In this document: positions 29,549 through 39,045 of the stretch, one piece after another
Layout of the letters: every line of letters starts with the position of its first letter
Position numbering within the stretch: position 1 is the first letter of the stretch
From: Phycisphaerae bacterium
Lineage (GTDB): Bacteria; Planctomycetota; Phycisphaerae; Sedimentisphaerales; Anaerobacaceae
Length of the DNA stretch: 53,466 nt
Direction: 5' to 3'
Assembly: GCA_030615025.1 (NCBI GenBank)
Contig: JAUXAB010000018.1
Span: 1-53,466 of the forward strand
Notes under the pieces: generated by a model
The model's database searches: none
Told to the model about the DNA's origin: nothing
The model's input: only the letters and a program-made list of their open reading frames with translations
Position numbers and translations under genes: made by a program

Positions 29549-30679
29549 ATGACCCAGAAACACATTGTAATTATCACAGGGACAAGGCCGGAAGCCATCA
29601 AGCTGGCCCCGGTATACCTTGCGATAAAATCGGAACCGCATACAAAAGTCACACTTGTAGCAACAGCGCAACATCGGCAAATGTTAGACCAGGTACTAAG
29701 TACATTCGGCATCCAAGCCGATATCGACCTTGATATAATGCGGCCGAACCAAAGTCTTTCCGAGGTTTCCTCCCAAGTGATTGTCGGGGTTCAGAAAGTC
29801 CTGGCCGAACTTAAACCGGATGCCGTGCTTGTTCAGGGAGATACCACAACATGCTTGTGCTCAGCCATTGCGGCCTTCTACGAGCAAATTCCAGTGGGGC
29901 ATGTCGAAGCCGGTCTACGTACATACAACCTGAAAGCCCCCTGGCCGGAAGAAATGAACCGTCGCTTAGTAGACCCGATATGTCGTTGGTGTTTTGCGCC
30001 GACATCCAGAGCAGCTGAAAATCTACGGGCAGAGCGAATCCCAACAGAAAACGTATTTACGACCGGCAATACTGTAATTGATGCCCTCTTGGGAGCGCGA
30101 GACATCGTTCGGCAGCAGAGCCCTAAAATCCCTGAACTTGCCGACGGTCTTCTCGACGAACACAGATTAATTCTTGTCACCGGGCACAGACGAGAGAGCT
30201 TTGGCAAATCATTTGAAGAATTTTGCCAGGCCCTGCGTCAAATAGTCCAAGACCATAAGGATACGGTGCTGGTCTATCCAGTCCACCTGAATCCAAACGT
30301 TCAGAAACCTGTAAACGATATCCTTGGCAGGCAGGACCGCATCTATTTGATATCACCGGTTGAATACCTGCAGTTCGTTTATCTTATGGACCGCAGTTAC
30401 CTGATAATAACCGATTCGGGCGGGATTCAAGAGGAAGCGCCATCCCTGCACAAGCCGGTCCTCGTAACCCGTGAGGTCACAGAGCGTCCCGAAGCAGTGG
30501 AGGCCGGACTCGCCAAGCTGGTTGGAACATCAAAGGAGAAGATTACAACTGAGGCATCACGCCTGCTTACGGATACTGATGCCTATACCAGCATGTCAGG
30601 CGGCCACAATCCGTATGGGGATGGCAGGGCCTCTGAAAAAATCGTCGAGATTTTATCATCCACAATCACAGCTAAATAA
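29549..30679 (+). CDS. wecB: UDP-N-acetylglucosamine 2-epimerase (non-hydrolysing)
   Basis: WecB interconverts UDP-GlcNAc and UDP-ManNAc. The family signatures are complete: TGTRPEAIKLAPV near the start, HVEAGLRTYNLKAPWPEEMN, LVTGHRRESFGK and TDSGGIQEEAPSLHKPVLV. I chose ATG 29549 because the family begins with this TGTRPE strand; the frame is open 46 codons further upstream (to 29411), but that part overlaps the previous gene. The product sugar would feed the polysaccharide repeat unit. Confidence 0.95.
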   Translation: MTQKHIVIITGTRPEAIKLAPVYLAIKSEPHTKVTLVATAQHRQMLDQVLSTFGIQADIDLDIMRPNQSLSEVSSQVIVGVQKVLAELKPDAVLVQGDTTTCLCSAIAAFYEQIPVGHVEAGLRTYNLKAPWPEEMNRRLVDPICRWCFAPTSRAAENLRAERIPTENVFTTGNTVIDALLGARDIVRQQSPKIPELADGLLDEHRLILVTGHRRESFGKSFEEFCQALRQIVQDHKDTVLVYPVHLNPNVQKPVNDILGRQDRIYLISPVEYLQFVYLMDRSYLIITDSGGIQEEAPSLHKPVLVTREVTERPEAVEAGLAKLVGTSKEKITTEASRLLTDTDAYTSMSGGHNPYGDGRASEKIVEILSSTITAK

Positions 30680-30690
30680 AGGTTCCCCCG

Positions 30691-32004
30691 ATGAGCACAA
30701 AGAAATCGAATGAGACCATATCTTCACCCAAAGAAAAAAAACTAACGATATACTTTTTGACTAATGACTTTGACGGATTGCATGATATGTTTGAAACCCA
30801 GAACTGGGACGCTATTGCGGGGGTGCCGCTGGTACCACTGTACTGGTTGAAGTTGGCCGAAAAAGGACACAGCGTGCACGTATTCGTGTTCGGCGCCTTC
30901 AAATGTGAAAAGAACTTTACTTTGAAAGGAATTTACTTTTATCTACGCTGCCTGCCTAAATGGACCGAAAGCACCGCCAAAGGAGATTTGAAGTCGTTTT
31001 TAAAAATAAGGCTGTTTCTACTACAATTTAAAGCCTATTTCGCAGTCCGTAAAATTCGTCGTGTCGATTTTCCTGATGTCATCTATTCATACCACACAGG
31101 TCTGGTTCCCATCGGTCATTTGTTGAGCCGCCTTATGCGGGTCCCTCATGTTGTCCACGTTTGGGGAACGTGGCTTGGCCACTACCTGTTTAAGGAACCC
31201 TGGTACAAACGCTTACACCTTCTTGGACCCATGCTATGTTTTAAGTTCCCGATTGATTTGTTGATCATAAGCAACGATGGTACATACGGTGATAAGGTCG
31301 TTGAAAAAATGAAATTTCCAAAAGAGCGTTTTCGCTTCTGGCTCGATGGCACGGCACCAGATATTTATCAGCCAGATATAGATAAAGCTGAAATCAAACG
31401 TTCGATCGGCCTGCTACCCTCAGATAAGATGATATTTCAGGCGGCCCGGTTAGACTTTTGGAAGCGTATAGACAGGGCTATCGCCGCCATGCCAACGGTG
31501 ATTGGGCGGGTACCTAATGCCCGGCTTGTAATCGCGGGCGATGGTTCTTTGCGAGGCGAGCTTGAAAAACAGGCTGCCGAGCTTGGTGTTTCCGATTATG
31601 TCAAGTTTCTGGGATTTATCTCCCACAATACGGTCTTAAAAATGCACAATGCCGCTGATCTGTTTCTGAGCGTACAAGACCTAACTAATTTGGGCAATCA
31701 AATATTTGAATCATTTCATAGTGGTACCTGCACGGTTGCTTACAATATTGGCGGCACTTCCCACGTTATGAAAGATGAGGTAACGGGTGTTCTTCTCGAA
31801 GAAGAAGATCTTCGGCGTCTGGGTGATGTTATTGCGGACCTGCTTTTAGATGACCACAGACGCCAACGGTTGGGCAGAGGAGCTTTGGACTTTGCCAGAA
31901 AAAACATATGGACGTGGGATGAACGTGCTGATGTGGAAATTTCCGAAATTCAGGAGTTGGTGGCACATCATCACCGAAAGCAAGTGAAGAAGACTAAAGA
32001 GTAG
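30691..32004 (+). CDS. glycosyltransferase, GT4 family
   Basis: This is a 437-residue GT-B enzyme. The C-terminal nucleotide-sugar half contains the FQAARLDFWKRIDRAI start, VIAGDGSLRGELEKQA, and the acceptor/donor loop FESFHSGTCTVAYNIGG in place of the usual Glu-x7-Glu. The first Glu is present and the rest is shifted, so activity is likely but not certain. The sugar transferred is unknown. It is 11 bases downstream of wecB. Confidence 0.87.
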   Translation: MSTKKSNETISSPKEKKLTIYFLTNDFDGLHDMFETQNWDAIAGVPLVPLYWLKLAEKGHSVHVFVFGAFKCEKNFTLKGIYFYLRCLPKWTESTAKGDLKSFLKIRLFLLQFKAYFAVRKIRRVDFPDVIYSYHTGLVPIGHLLSRLMRVPHVVHVWGTWLGHYLFKEPWYKRLHLLGPMLCFKFPIDLLIISNDGTYGDKVVEKMKFPKERFRFWLDGTAPDIYQPDIDKAEIKRSIGLLPSDKMIFQAARLDFWKRIDRAIAAMPTVIGRVPNARLVIAGDGSLRGELEKQAAELGVSDYVKFLGFISHNTVLKMHNAADLFLSVQDLTNLGNQIFESFHSGTCTVAYNIGGTSHVMKDEVTGVLLEEEDLRRLGDVIADLLLDDHRRQRLGRGALDFARKNIWTWDERADVEISEIQELVAHHHRKQVKKTKE

Positions 32005-32050
32005 CAGTGAATTCCGAACAATAATAAATTTATTTTCTTATGACCTGATT

Positions 32051-33235
32051 ATGAGCAGTAAAAAACGGGTTCTTATTGTTGCTGCTGACTTTAAGCCAAT
32101 GATCGGTGGGGTTTCTGAATTTGCGTATCATATGGCATGTGGATTTGCGCGACTGGACGCCCAGGTGTTAATTTTATCGCCGCACTACTCTGGTGCAGAA
32201 AGTTATGATGAAAAACTGGGCATGCACATCAAACGAACTTACCCATCAGCTAAAGTAGAGGATAGATTAAGTGTTATGACAAAAATTGGAAAATGTGCTT
32301 CGCTGGGTAGTCTGGCAGCGACTATGCTCAGGATGCGTAAGTCTTTTCGTCCGCACATTATCTATCTGTCTTCTATGTACCCTTTTGCAGGGTTTTTCCC
32401 TTACTCAAAGGCTAATATTGTAACGACTTTTCACGGCAGTGAACTTTTGGTGCACTGTCAAAAATCACGGTTAACTGCTATAAACAAACATATTCTAATA
32501 AAGAGTTGCAGGAACTCCAGTCTGATTTTAGCAAATAGCAATTACACTAAGAATCTCCTTGAAGGTTTTGGTGTTTGTACTTCGAAAGTTTTTGTCACCG
32601 CATGTGGCGTAGATTGGCAAAAGTTTAGCGGTGCCCCTACCACTCAGGAAGCCCGAGCCAAACTCGGTTTTTCCGGCCGAAGGATTGTTTTTAGTCTGGG
32701 TAGACTGGATAGGCGTAAAGGATTTAACACTGTTGTCAAATGCATGCCAAATATACGAAAAAAAATTCCTGATGTACTCTATGTGATTGCGGGGCAGGGG
32801 CCTATGAGCGTAAGACTTGAAAAACTTGTTGATGAACTGGGTTTGCACGACAGTGTGCGTTTGGTTGGAAGAATCTCTGATGAGGACGTTGTGAATTATA
32901 TGGCTGCCTGTGATGTCTTCGCCATGCCCAACAGAAAAGAAACCGACGGCACTGTAGAAGGGTTTGGCATTGTTTTCTTGGAAGCTAATTGTTGTTGCAA
33001 GCCCGTCATTGCCGGCCGAAGTGGCGGAGCCGTTGATGCAGTTGAGCATAACAGAACTGGACTGTTAGTCGATCCTTATAGTCAACAAAGCATTGAAGAT
33101 GCTATTGAAACGCTGTTGACAAATCCGCAACTGGCAATGAAAATGGGGCAGCAGGGAAGGGAAAGAGTGGAAAAAGATTTCAAATGGGAAATTGTGGCTG
33201 AGCGTGCCTGTCGGCGAATTTTCGAACTTTTGTAG
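32051..33235 (+). CDS. glycosyltransferase, GT4 family
   Basis: The 394-residue retaining glycosyltransferase has a canonical GT4 core: GGVSEFAYHMACGF near the N-terminus, VFSLGRLDRRKGFNTVVKCM, VIAGQGPMSVRLEKLV and EGFGIVFLEANCCCKPVIAG with the Glu-x7-Glu pair. It would add a hexose from a nucleotide donor to the lipid-linked repeat unit on the cytoplasmic face. It has no membrane helix. No good ribosome binding site was seen before the ATG. Confidence 0.9.
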   Translation: MSSKKRVLIVAADFKPMIGGVSEFAYHMACGFARLDAQVLILSPHYSGAESYDEKLGMHIKRTYPSAKVEDRLSVMTKIGKCASLGSLAATMLRMRKSFRPHIIYLSSMYPFAGFFPYSKANIVTTFHGSELLVHCQKSRLTAINKHILIKSCRNSSLILANSNYTKNLLEGFGVCTSKVFVTACGVDWQKFSGAPTTQEARAKLGFSGRRIVFSLGRLDRRKGFNTVVKCMPNIRKKIPDVLYVIAGQGPMSVRLEKLVDELGLHDSVRLVGRISDEDVVNYMAACDVFAMPNRKETDGTVEGFGIVFLEANCCCKPVIAGRSGGAVDAVEHNRTGLLVDPYSQQSIEDAIETLLTNPQLAMKMGQQGRERVEKDFKWEIVAERACRRIFELL

Positions 33236-33340
33236 TAGGTAAACTGAAATAGAGCTGTGCATGTCCTTGCTAACCGCGGATTGATTAAGCAAAAAGCGGA
33301 CCATAAAAAGGAAGGTGCGGGCTTTGGGAAGGAGAGTATT

Positions 33341-33700
33341 ATGAAGTTGTTCCGTAAAGCACATTTTTTATTGGCAATAGCTTTGGCAATATTGCTAAAC
33401 CGGATTCAGGTTGGTGCTGCAACCTATTGGCTTGCTCCCAAGGGCAGAGTATTAGCCAGGGGTTCCGAGGCAGATCCTTTTCCCTCAATGGAAGTAGCTC
33501 TCAAACAAGTCGGCGGGGGCAGCACTTTCATATTTAAGCCGGGCACTTATCTTGGCCGTCAAGTTACACTTTTACGTGAACGTGCGGGCACACCTCAGAA
33601 ACCCACGGTTCTTAAATCTCAGCAAAAATATGAAGCAATTATTCACGGTTCTCCCGGCCACGGTATTTCTGTGACCGACGGTTGTGAGTGAGTGATAATC
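33341..33700 (+). pseudogene. truncated 5' copy of the parallel beta-helix gene
   Basis: From ATG 33341 the frame encodes a signal peptide (KAHFLLAIALAILLNR) and about 95 residues matching the start of the beta-helix protein at 36549. It then stops at TGA 33689-33691, where the intact copy has a Trp codon (TGG). Bases 33523-33700 match 36713-36890 with 9 differences in 178 (95%). Beyond 33700 similarity ends at once, so no beta-helix coils remain. A GGAG site precedes the ATG, and a short secreted peptide could still be made. Confidence 0.8.
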
Positions 33701-33765
33701 AACCGTCAAATTCGTGTTTTTGCTACTTTTCTGGACGATAAGCCTCCGAGTAGCAGCCAGAAAGC

Positions 33766-33794
33766 TTGACTTATTAAGGCAGATTTGGTATTCT
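33766..33794 (+). promoter_or_regulatory. sigma-70-type promoter
   Basis: TTGACT (33766-33771) and TATTCT (33789-33794) have the ideal 17-base spacing. The LamG/deacetylase/dockerin gene starts about 107 bases downstream, leaving an untranslated leader. Confidence 0.55.
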
Positions 33795-33901
33795 ATTAGA
33801 AAGGAGGCTCAGCGGCGCAGCTAAGCAAGGATATACAATGTTATATGTGAAATCCCAGCTTAAATCAATTTGAGATTTTTAATTATTGGAAGAACAAAAA
33901 A

Positions 33902-36040
33902 ATGAAAAAGATGTCGTTCATTGTACTTTTAATTTTATCCGCCGTCTGTTTTGGAACACGACAGAAGTATGATTATGTAAGTACAGGACTTATAGCTCAC
34001 TATAAGATGAACGAGAACGCTGCAAGCACTGCTGTTGAGGACTCTTCGGGTAACGACCACGATGGATTAGCCCAGCAGGATACTGTGTTTCTTCAGAATA
34101 ACAATCGAGCATTCGTTAAAAGTTATGGTGTTTTGATTGATGATCTTGAGGATGTTAGTGATTGGAATATTTATGGAACAGGAGCATCTGCAGAAAATGA
34201 TGCAACTCAGTTTAAACAGGGGACTCAAAGTATTAAGGTTAATGCTACAGGAGGTAATCAAGCTATTTTACAGAAATCTGTATCTTTAGATGTATCAACT
34301 GGGAATGGTTTCTCTTTCTGGCTTTATGTTCATAATGACATAGATACTTTGCCTTTCTCTCCTTTGGCTTTTCATATCTCCTCGATTAGTGATTTTTCTA
34401 AACGCTTTCAAAAAACCGTGACAAAAGAGGAGCTCTTTAAGGGTTGGAATCATATCACCCTGGCAAAGTCTGATTTCTCTGCTATCAGTGGTGAGAGCTG
34501 GGATAATACAATGATTCGAGTAAAGATGTATGTTATTCCTGCAGATGGTGAAGATTTAAGCATAAGCTTTGATGATTTAAGATTTGGCATAAATGCTAAA
34601 CCAAAAATAATAATAACTTTCGATGATTGTATTAAAAGCCAATTCACTAAAGCTTATCCAGTTCTAGCTGCCAATGGACAAAGGGGAGTATTATTTCCAC
34701 ATACGGGTGTAGTGGGTAACTTTTGGCGTATGACTTTAGGAGATTTGGAAACTTTGAGAGATGCAGGTTGGGATGTTTGTAATCACTCTGTAACTCATCC
34801 AGACCTTACTGCAATATTACAAGAAGAAATGGAGGCAGAGATTGACGATGCTTATGATTGGCTCGTTGCTAATGGTTTCGGTGAGACAGCTAAGTTTTTT
34901 GCTTACCCCTATGCTAGATATAATGATGCTGTTATTACCAAATTAAAAGAGAGACATGTTTTGGGCCGAGCGGGGGTTTATCGTCCAAGATGGCCTCATT
35001 TTGAAATTTCTAATTATCATGATTTACAATTTAAGTTAACCTGCATGTCGTGTACATATACTACAACTGTTGAAGAAGTTGAGGCTGCAATAGATAGAGC
35101 AATCGAAGGGTGTAACTTACTCATATTGTTGTTCCACGATATTTACGATGGGGAGCCTGTAGAAGGACAGTATAAGACTGAGGATTTAGAAGCTATAAGT
35201 GATTATCTAAAAACAAAACAAGACGCGGAGTTATTGGAAGTCATTACACTTACTGACTATTACAATGAGCTAGTGGATAGACCAAACAAGATCAATGGTA
35301 GTTTCGATTTCAATGGCTCCTTCGATTACATCGAGATAGCCGACCAAGCCGATTTCACACCCGCCCTTACTCCGTTTAGTATCTCTTCGTGGGTTTATAT
35401 GCACGATGCTACGAGCTTCTATATTGCCAACAAGGGCGTCTACAATACGGATGGAGAATGGCAATTCCGTGTGTATCCATATCCAGGCGATGCCATACTC
35501 TATTTTATGCTATATGACGAAAATGTTGTTGATTGCTACATTGGCAGGTATTACAGTGTCGCTTTGACTGAGTATGAAAACCAATGGATACACTTGGTCG
35601 CAACTTACGATGGGGGCACTTCGTGTTCAGGAATCAAGATATATCTAAACGGTACGCGTGTTGACGATGTAGACAAGAAGAATGGTACATTTGTTTCTGT
35701 GCAACCCTCAGGCCATCCTGTCTGGATAGGAAGATATGAGACAAGTTACGCCAACGGTCTCATCGACGATGTAATGTTTTTCAATGAGGAGCTTACAGTT
35801 GCACAAATCAAACAAATATATAACGCCCGTTGCGGCATTGAGCTTCTTGGCACTTCCTCAGCCGATTTTAACTGCGATGGCACCGTCTACTTCGACGACC
35901 TTGAAGTATTGGACAGTCAATGGCTCCAGCCCCCCGGGATCCTATCTGCCGATATCGCTCCAGAGCTTGGTGATGGTATAGTAAACTTCCTTGACTTCGC
36001 CGTCCTCGCGCACGATTGGCTCCAAACCACCACTCCTTAG
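33902..36040 (+). CDS. secreted mosaic protein: LamG split by a polysaccharide deacetylase module, plus dockerin-like end
   Basis: The domain order of this 712-residue protein is: signal peptide (1-18); the first strand region of a LamG domain (about 28-63); a jelly-roll carbohydrate-binding-like stretch (about 64-230); a NodB-type deacetylase (about 233-455) with TFDD, HSVTH (His-x3-His) and LLFHDI motifs; the remainder of LamG (about 459-642, FDFNGSFDYIEIADQADFTP onward); and a dockerin-like pair of calcium loops (about 654-712, ADFNCDGTVYFDDLEVLDSQ). The middle module has lower GC: a hand count of line 34141 gives 37%, against 57% at 35881. It probably binds and deacetylates an external glycan. 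Dockerin-like ends in this phylum are widespread without a cellulosome. Confidence 0.82.
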   Translation: MKKMSFIVLLILSAVCFGTRQKYDYVSTGLIAHYKMNENAASTAVEDSSGNDHDGLAQQDTVFLQNNNRAFVKSYGVLIDDLEDVSDWNIYGTGASAENDATQFKQGTQSIKVNATGGNQAILQKSVSLDVSTGNGFSFWLYVHNDIDTLPFSPLAFHISSISDFSKRFQKTVTKEELFKGWNHITLAKSDFSAISGESWDNTMIRVKMYVIPADGEDLSISFDDLRFGINAKPKIIITFDDCIKSQFTKAYPVLAANGQRGVLFPHTGVVGNFWRMTLGDLETLRDAGWDVCNHSVTHPDLTAILQEEMEAEIDDAYDWLVANGFGETAKFFAYPYARYNDAVITKLKERHVLGRAGVYRPRWPHFEISNYHDLQFKLTCMSCTYTTTVEEVEAAIDRAIEGCNLLILLFHDIYDGEPVEGQYKTEDLEAISDYLKTKQDAELLEVITLTDYYNELVDRPNKINGSFDFNGSFDYIEIADQADFTPALTPFSISSWVYMHDATSFYIANKGVYNTDGEWQFRVYPYPGDAILYFMLYDENVVDCYIGRYYSVALTEYENQWIHLVATYDGGTSCSGIKIYLNGTRVDDVDKKNGTFVSVQPSGHPVWIGRYETSYANGLIDDVMFFNEELTVAQIKQIYNARCGIELLGTSSADFNCDGTVYFDDLEVLDSQWLQPPGILSADIAPELGDGIVNFLDFAVLAHDWLQTTTP

Positions 36041-36043
36041 TTT

Positions 36044-36062
36044 GCCAAAATTCAGTTTTGGC
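36044..36062 (+). terminator. short hairpin after the mosaic gene
   Basis: A perfect 7-bp stem gccaaaa/ttttggc with a 5-base loop begins four bases after the stop codon. Only a weak T-rich tail follows, so termination is tentative. Confidence 0.35.
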
Positions 36063-36091
36063 TGATTCTTCCCACGAAATCGGCGCAATCT

Positions 36092-36349
36092 GTGCTAATA
36101 GAATATGGTAGGGATTTGCGAGGACATTACGCGCGTCATGCCAAGGCGGTACTCCAGGAGACTTCCGGCGACATGAACGATGATTGTAAGGTTGATTTTG
36201 GCGATTATAGTATTATGGCATTCGAATGGCAGTTGCACGGCGAGGATTTGAAGGCGGACCTGCATAAGGACGGGACAATTGATATTCATGACCTTACGGT
36301 TTTGGCAGAGGTCTGGCTTGAAGAGCAGCCCTGGCCTCCGCCCTCGTAA
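36092..36349 (+). pseudogene. orphan dockerin-like fragment
   Basis: The 85-residue frame contains two dockerin-type calcium loops: SGDMNDDCKVDFGDYSIMA and LHKDGTIDIHDLTVLAEVW. These normally end a large secreted protein. Here there is no signal peptide, no catalytic part and no ribosome binding site, so this looks like the 3' end of a lost gene. It lies between the mosaic gene and the intact beta-helix gene. A short expressed peptide cannot be ruled out. Confidence 0.6.
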
Positions 36350-36548
36350 TAACTTCCGGCGAATAGTTTGCACCCCGGCTTGCTGATATTGACCTGCACA
36401 TTTGAAACTCTGCGAAGATGAGCCAGTCTTCGCCCTTATTTATTATTTTGATAGGAACAAGGAATCGGCCGAATGCGGTTATTCACTGTGTGAAAATCAT
36501 TTGGAAAGAATTTATGAGGAGCCGGCCAAAAATAAAGGGAGATGAAAA

Positions 36549-37679
36549 ATGTTGAGAACCTCTGCTTTTATAATTGTTTTAATGTTCAGCTCGGTTGAGT
36601 TGTCTGGGGCAACCTACTGGATTGCTCCGACAGGCAAAACACGAGCTACCGGCTCAGAGACTGACCCTTTTGGCTTGATAGATAATGCCCTGAAACAGGT
36701 TGGCGGTGGCAACACTTTCATATTTAAGCCGGGCACTTATCTTGGCCGCCAAGTTACGCTTTTACGTGAACGTGCGGGCACACCTCAGAAACCCACCGTT
36801 CTTAAATCCCAGTATAAATACGAAGCAATTATTCACGGTTCTCCCGGTCACGGTATTTCTGTGACCGACGGTTGTGAGTGGGTGATAATCGACGGCTTCG
36901 ATATAGGCGGAGCTAAACTGGATGGAGTCTACGTAAACGCTGATCACACTGTAATAAGAAACTGCCGTATCCATAACAATGCTGGCCAAGGGATTATGGT
37001 GCACGGAGAGAAGGGTGTGGTAATAGAGAACAATCTCATCGAGTATAATGGTACCCACATCCAGTTTGACCATGGAATATATGCTTATGGAAGTGGCTTT
37101 ACCTTTCGTAATAATGTTATCCGATTTAACTCGAGCATAGGCCTCCATTTGTATCCACGGCTGGCTAATAGTACAATCGAGGCCAATCTCATATACGGAA
37201 ATCCCAGATGGGGCATCCTGCTGTATTCTACACCAGAGGTCGGCTCCAACAGAATTGTCAACAATACAATTGTCCAAAACGGCAGTGGAATAGCAGTAAA
37301 GGACCCTCACAACGAAATAATTGTGAACAATATTGTTGTAGATAATACACATTGGAAGTTTCACAAACTGGAGACTATTGAAAGATTAGGCGGCGACAAC
37401 TTTCAAGGTGGCGAGATCGATTATAATCTCTGTATTCCATCTTCAAAAACTGTCGGAAGCCAGCCTCATGGTCTGTCCGTGGACCCACTGTTTCTGGACC
37501 CAATGAAAGGTGCGTTTTACCTGAAAAAGGGGAGCTCTGCCATTGGTAAAGGTTCCAAAGATTATGCTCCGGCAAGAGATTTCTTCAACCGTCCACCGCC
37601 GCCCGACAAATCGCCTGACTTGGGCTGCTTCCCGTACGACGAATCTCTGCTGATACCAGAAGCTCGCGAGTCATGGTAG
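36549..37679 (+). CDS. secreted right-handed parallel beta-helix protein
   Basis: The 376-residue protein starts with a signal peptide ending near the Ser-Gly-Ala before TYWIAPTGKT. A DUF1565-like opening follows (GGGNTFIFKPGTYLGRQVTL). Regular coils run to about 330, with repeated Asn-rich turns such as IRNCRIHNNAGQGIMVHGEK and IENNLIEYNG. Such folds occur in pectate lyases, epimerases and polysaccharide-handling surface proteins. No catalytic residues can be named. A GGGAG site precedes the ATG. Its position among glycosyltransferases suggests work on the exported polysaccharide. Confidence 0.85.
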   Translation: MLRTSAFIIVLMFSSVELSGATYWIAPTGKTRATGSETDPFGLIDNALKQVGGGNTFIFKPGTYLGRQVTLLRERAGTPQKPTVLKSQYKYEAIIHGSPGHGISVTDGCEWVIIDGFDIGGAKLDGVYVNADHTVIRNCRIHNNAGQGIMVHGEKGVVIENNLIEYNGTHIQFDHGIYAYGSGFTFRNNVIRFNSSIGLHLYPRLANSTIEANLIYGNPRWGILLYSTPEVGSNRIVNNTIVQNGSGIAVKDPHNEIIVNNIVVDNTHWKFHKLETIERLGGDNFQGGEIDYNLCIPSSKTVGSQPHGLSVDPLFLDPMKGAFYLKKGSSAIGKGSKDYAPARDFFNRPPPPDKSPDLGCFPYDESLLIPEARESW

Positions 37680-37774
37680 TATCAATGGCCATTTTTCTTT
37701 AAGAGGTCAATAGGACCGATACCGAACCTGTGGAAACCAGCCCATTCAAAAGGCCAAAAAGCAAAGTAGGCCAA

Positions 37775-38953
37775 ATGGCGTTTAGAACAAACTCGATTCG
37801 CGTGTGCTATGCCGGCTTAATGCATTCTGAGGACGATCAACGTTTTGTTCATAAGCAGTGTGCAGCTCTGGTACGCACTGGCTATGATGTTGTCTATTTT
37901 GCCGTGGCAGATGCTAAAACCACGGTCAACGGAGTGAAAATATATCCCCTCCCCCGTTTGAGCAACTTAAGCTTATGGAAACGTTCACTGGAGCCATGGA
38001 GGCTTTTCCCAAAACTGCTGAGAGAGAATTGCCGGGTCTATCATTTCCTCGATCCAGAGTTGTTGCCAGTAGGATTAATACTGAAGTTATTCTTCAATCG
38101 TCAGGTTCTTTTCGATGCTCATGAGGATTACGTTGAATACGTGTTGGTTTCACCCTACATTAAAGGTGCTGCAAGACATATCTGCGCATTGGCTTTTCGT
38201 CTGTTGCTGGCTCTGGCGAGTCGGGTTTATGACGGATTTGTTTTTGGTGATGATGAGATTGCGAAAGACTACGCTCACTTGGGCTTTAGAAAGGTTTGCT
38301 TTCACCATTTTCCGTTGCTGTCGATGTTTCCGCCCAGTCCAGTACCATTCGCTCAGAGGAGGTATGATGTAGTTTATGCTGGTAATCTCTCAAAGGATAA
38401 AGGAGCATTTGTAATGCTGGAGGCCATTAGATTACTGAGGGAACGTTGCAAGAAATTCCGTGCCCTGTTAATTGGCGAGCCTCGGAGATATATTAAGGAG
38501 AAGTTTTATCAATATATTAGGGAACACAAGCTTGATGAGTCTCTGGAAGTAACCGGCCATCTGCCTTACCAAAGGGTCAGCGGATTATTAGACCAATGCA
38601 AGATTGGTTTAATCGGCCTTTTGGATTTACCAAAATTTCGAAAGCAAAGTTCTACAAAGCTGTTTGAGTATATGGCTAAAGGTGTTCCTGTTGTTTCTGT
38701 AGATTTGGCTCCGGAACGAAAATACATGGCCTCTGGCGTTCATGGTTACCTCGTGAAGCCGAATGATGCTCAGGGCATGGCGAGCGCAGTTTACAACATT
38801 ATCACAAATCCGGAACTTGGGGAAAAAATGGCAAAGGCCTGTCGAGAACAAGTGATTGATAAGAAACTCTATGCAGAAGAAGATTGTGAAAAACTACTGG
38901 CATTTTACGATTTCATTCTCGCACATCCGAGGAGGTCCTTATGCGGGAGCTGA
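37775..38953 (+). CDS. glycosyltransferase, GT4-like
   Basis: This GT-B enzyme of about 392 residues begins near NSIRVCYAGLMHSEDDQRFV. The N-terminal domain includes FLDPELLPVG and FDAHEDY, common in GT4 enzymes. The C-terminal half has YAGNLSKDKGAFVMLEAIRL and LFEYMAKGVPVVSVD. I prefer ATG 37775. The frame is also open from GTG 37730, but neither start has a strong ribosome binding site. Sugar specificity is unknown. Confidence 0.85.
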   Translation: MAFRTNSIRVCYAGLMHSEDDQRFVHKQCAALVRTGYDVVYFAVADAKTTVNGVKIYPLPRLSNLSLWKRSLEPWRLFPKLLRENCRVYHFLDPELLPVGLILKLFFNRQVLFDAHEDYVEYVLVSPYIKGAARHICALAFRLLLALASRVYDGFVFGDDEIAKDYAHLGFRKVCFHHFPLLSMFPPSPVPFAQRRYDVVYAGNLSKDKGAFVMLEAIRLLRERCKKFRALLIGEPRRYIKEKFYQYIREHKLDESLEVTGHLPYQRVSGLLDQCKIGLIGLLDLPKFRKQSSTKLFEYMAKGVPVVSVDLAPERKYMASGVHGYLVKPNDAQGMASAVYNIITNPELGEKMAKACREQVIDKKLYAEEDCEKLLAFYDFILAHPRRSLCGS

Positions 38954-39045
38954 TAGTCAAATAAGTCTAATTTCTCCGAGAGAATCCAAAGTTGCCATTT
39001 GCTACTTGGCCGATAAAGATAAATCGGATTTCCCCAGAAAGTTTT

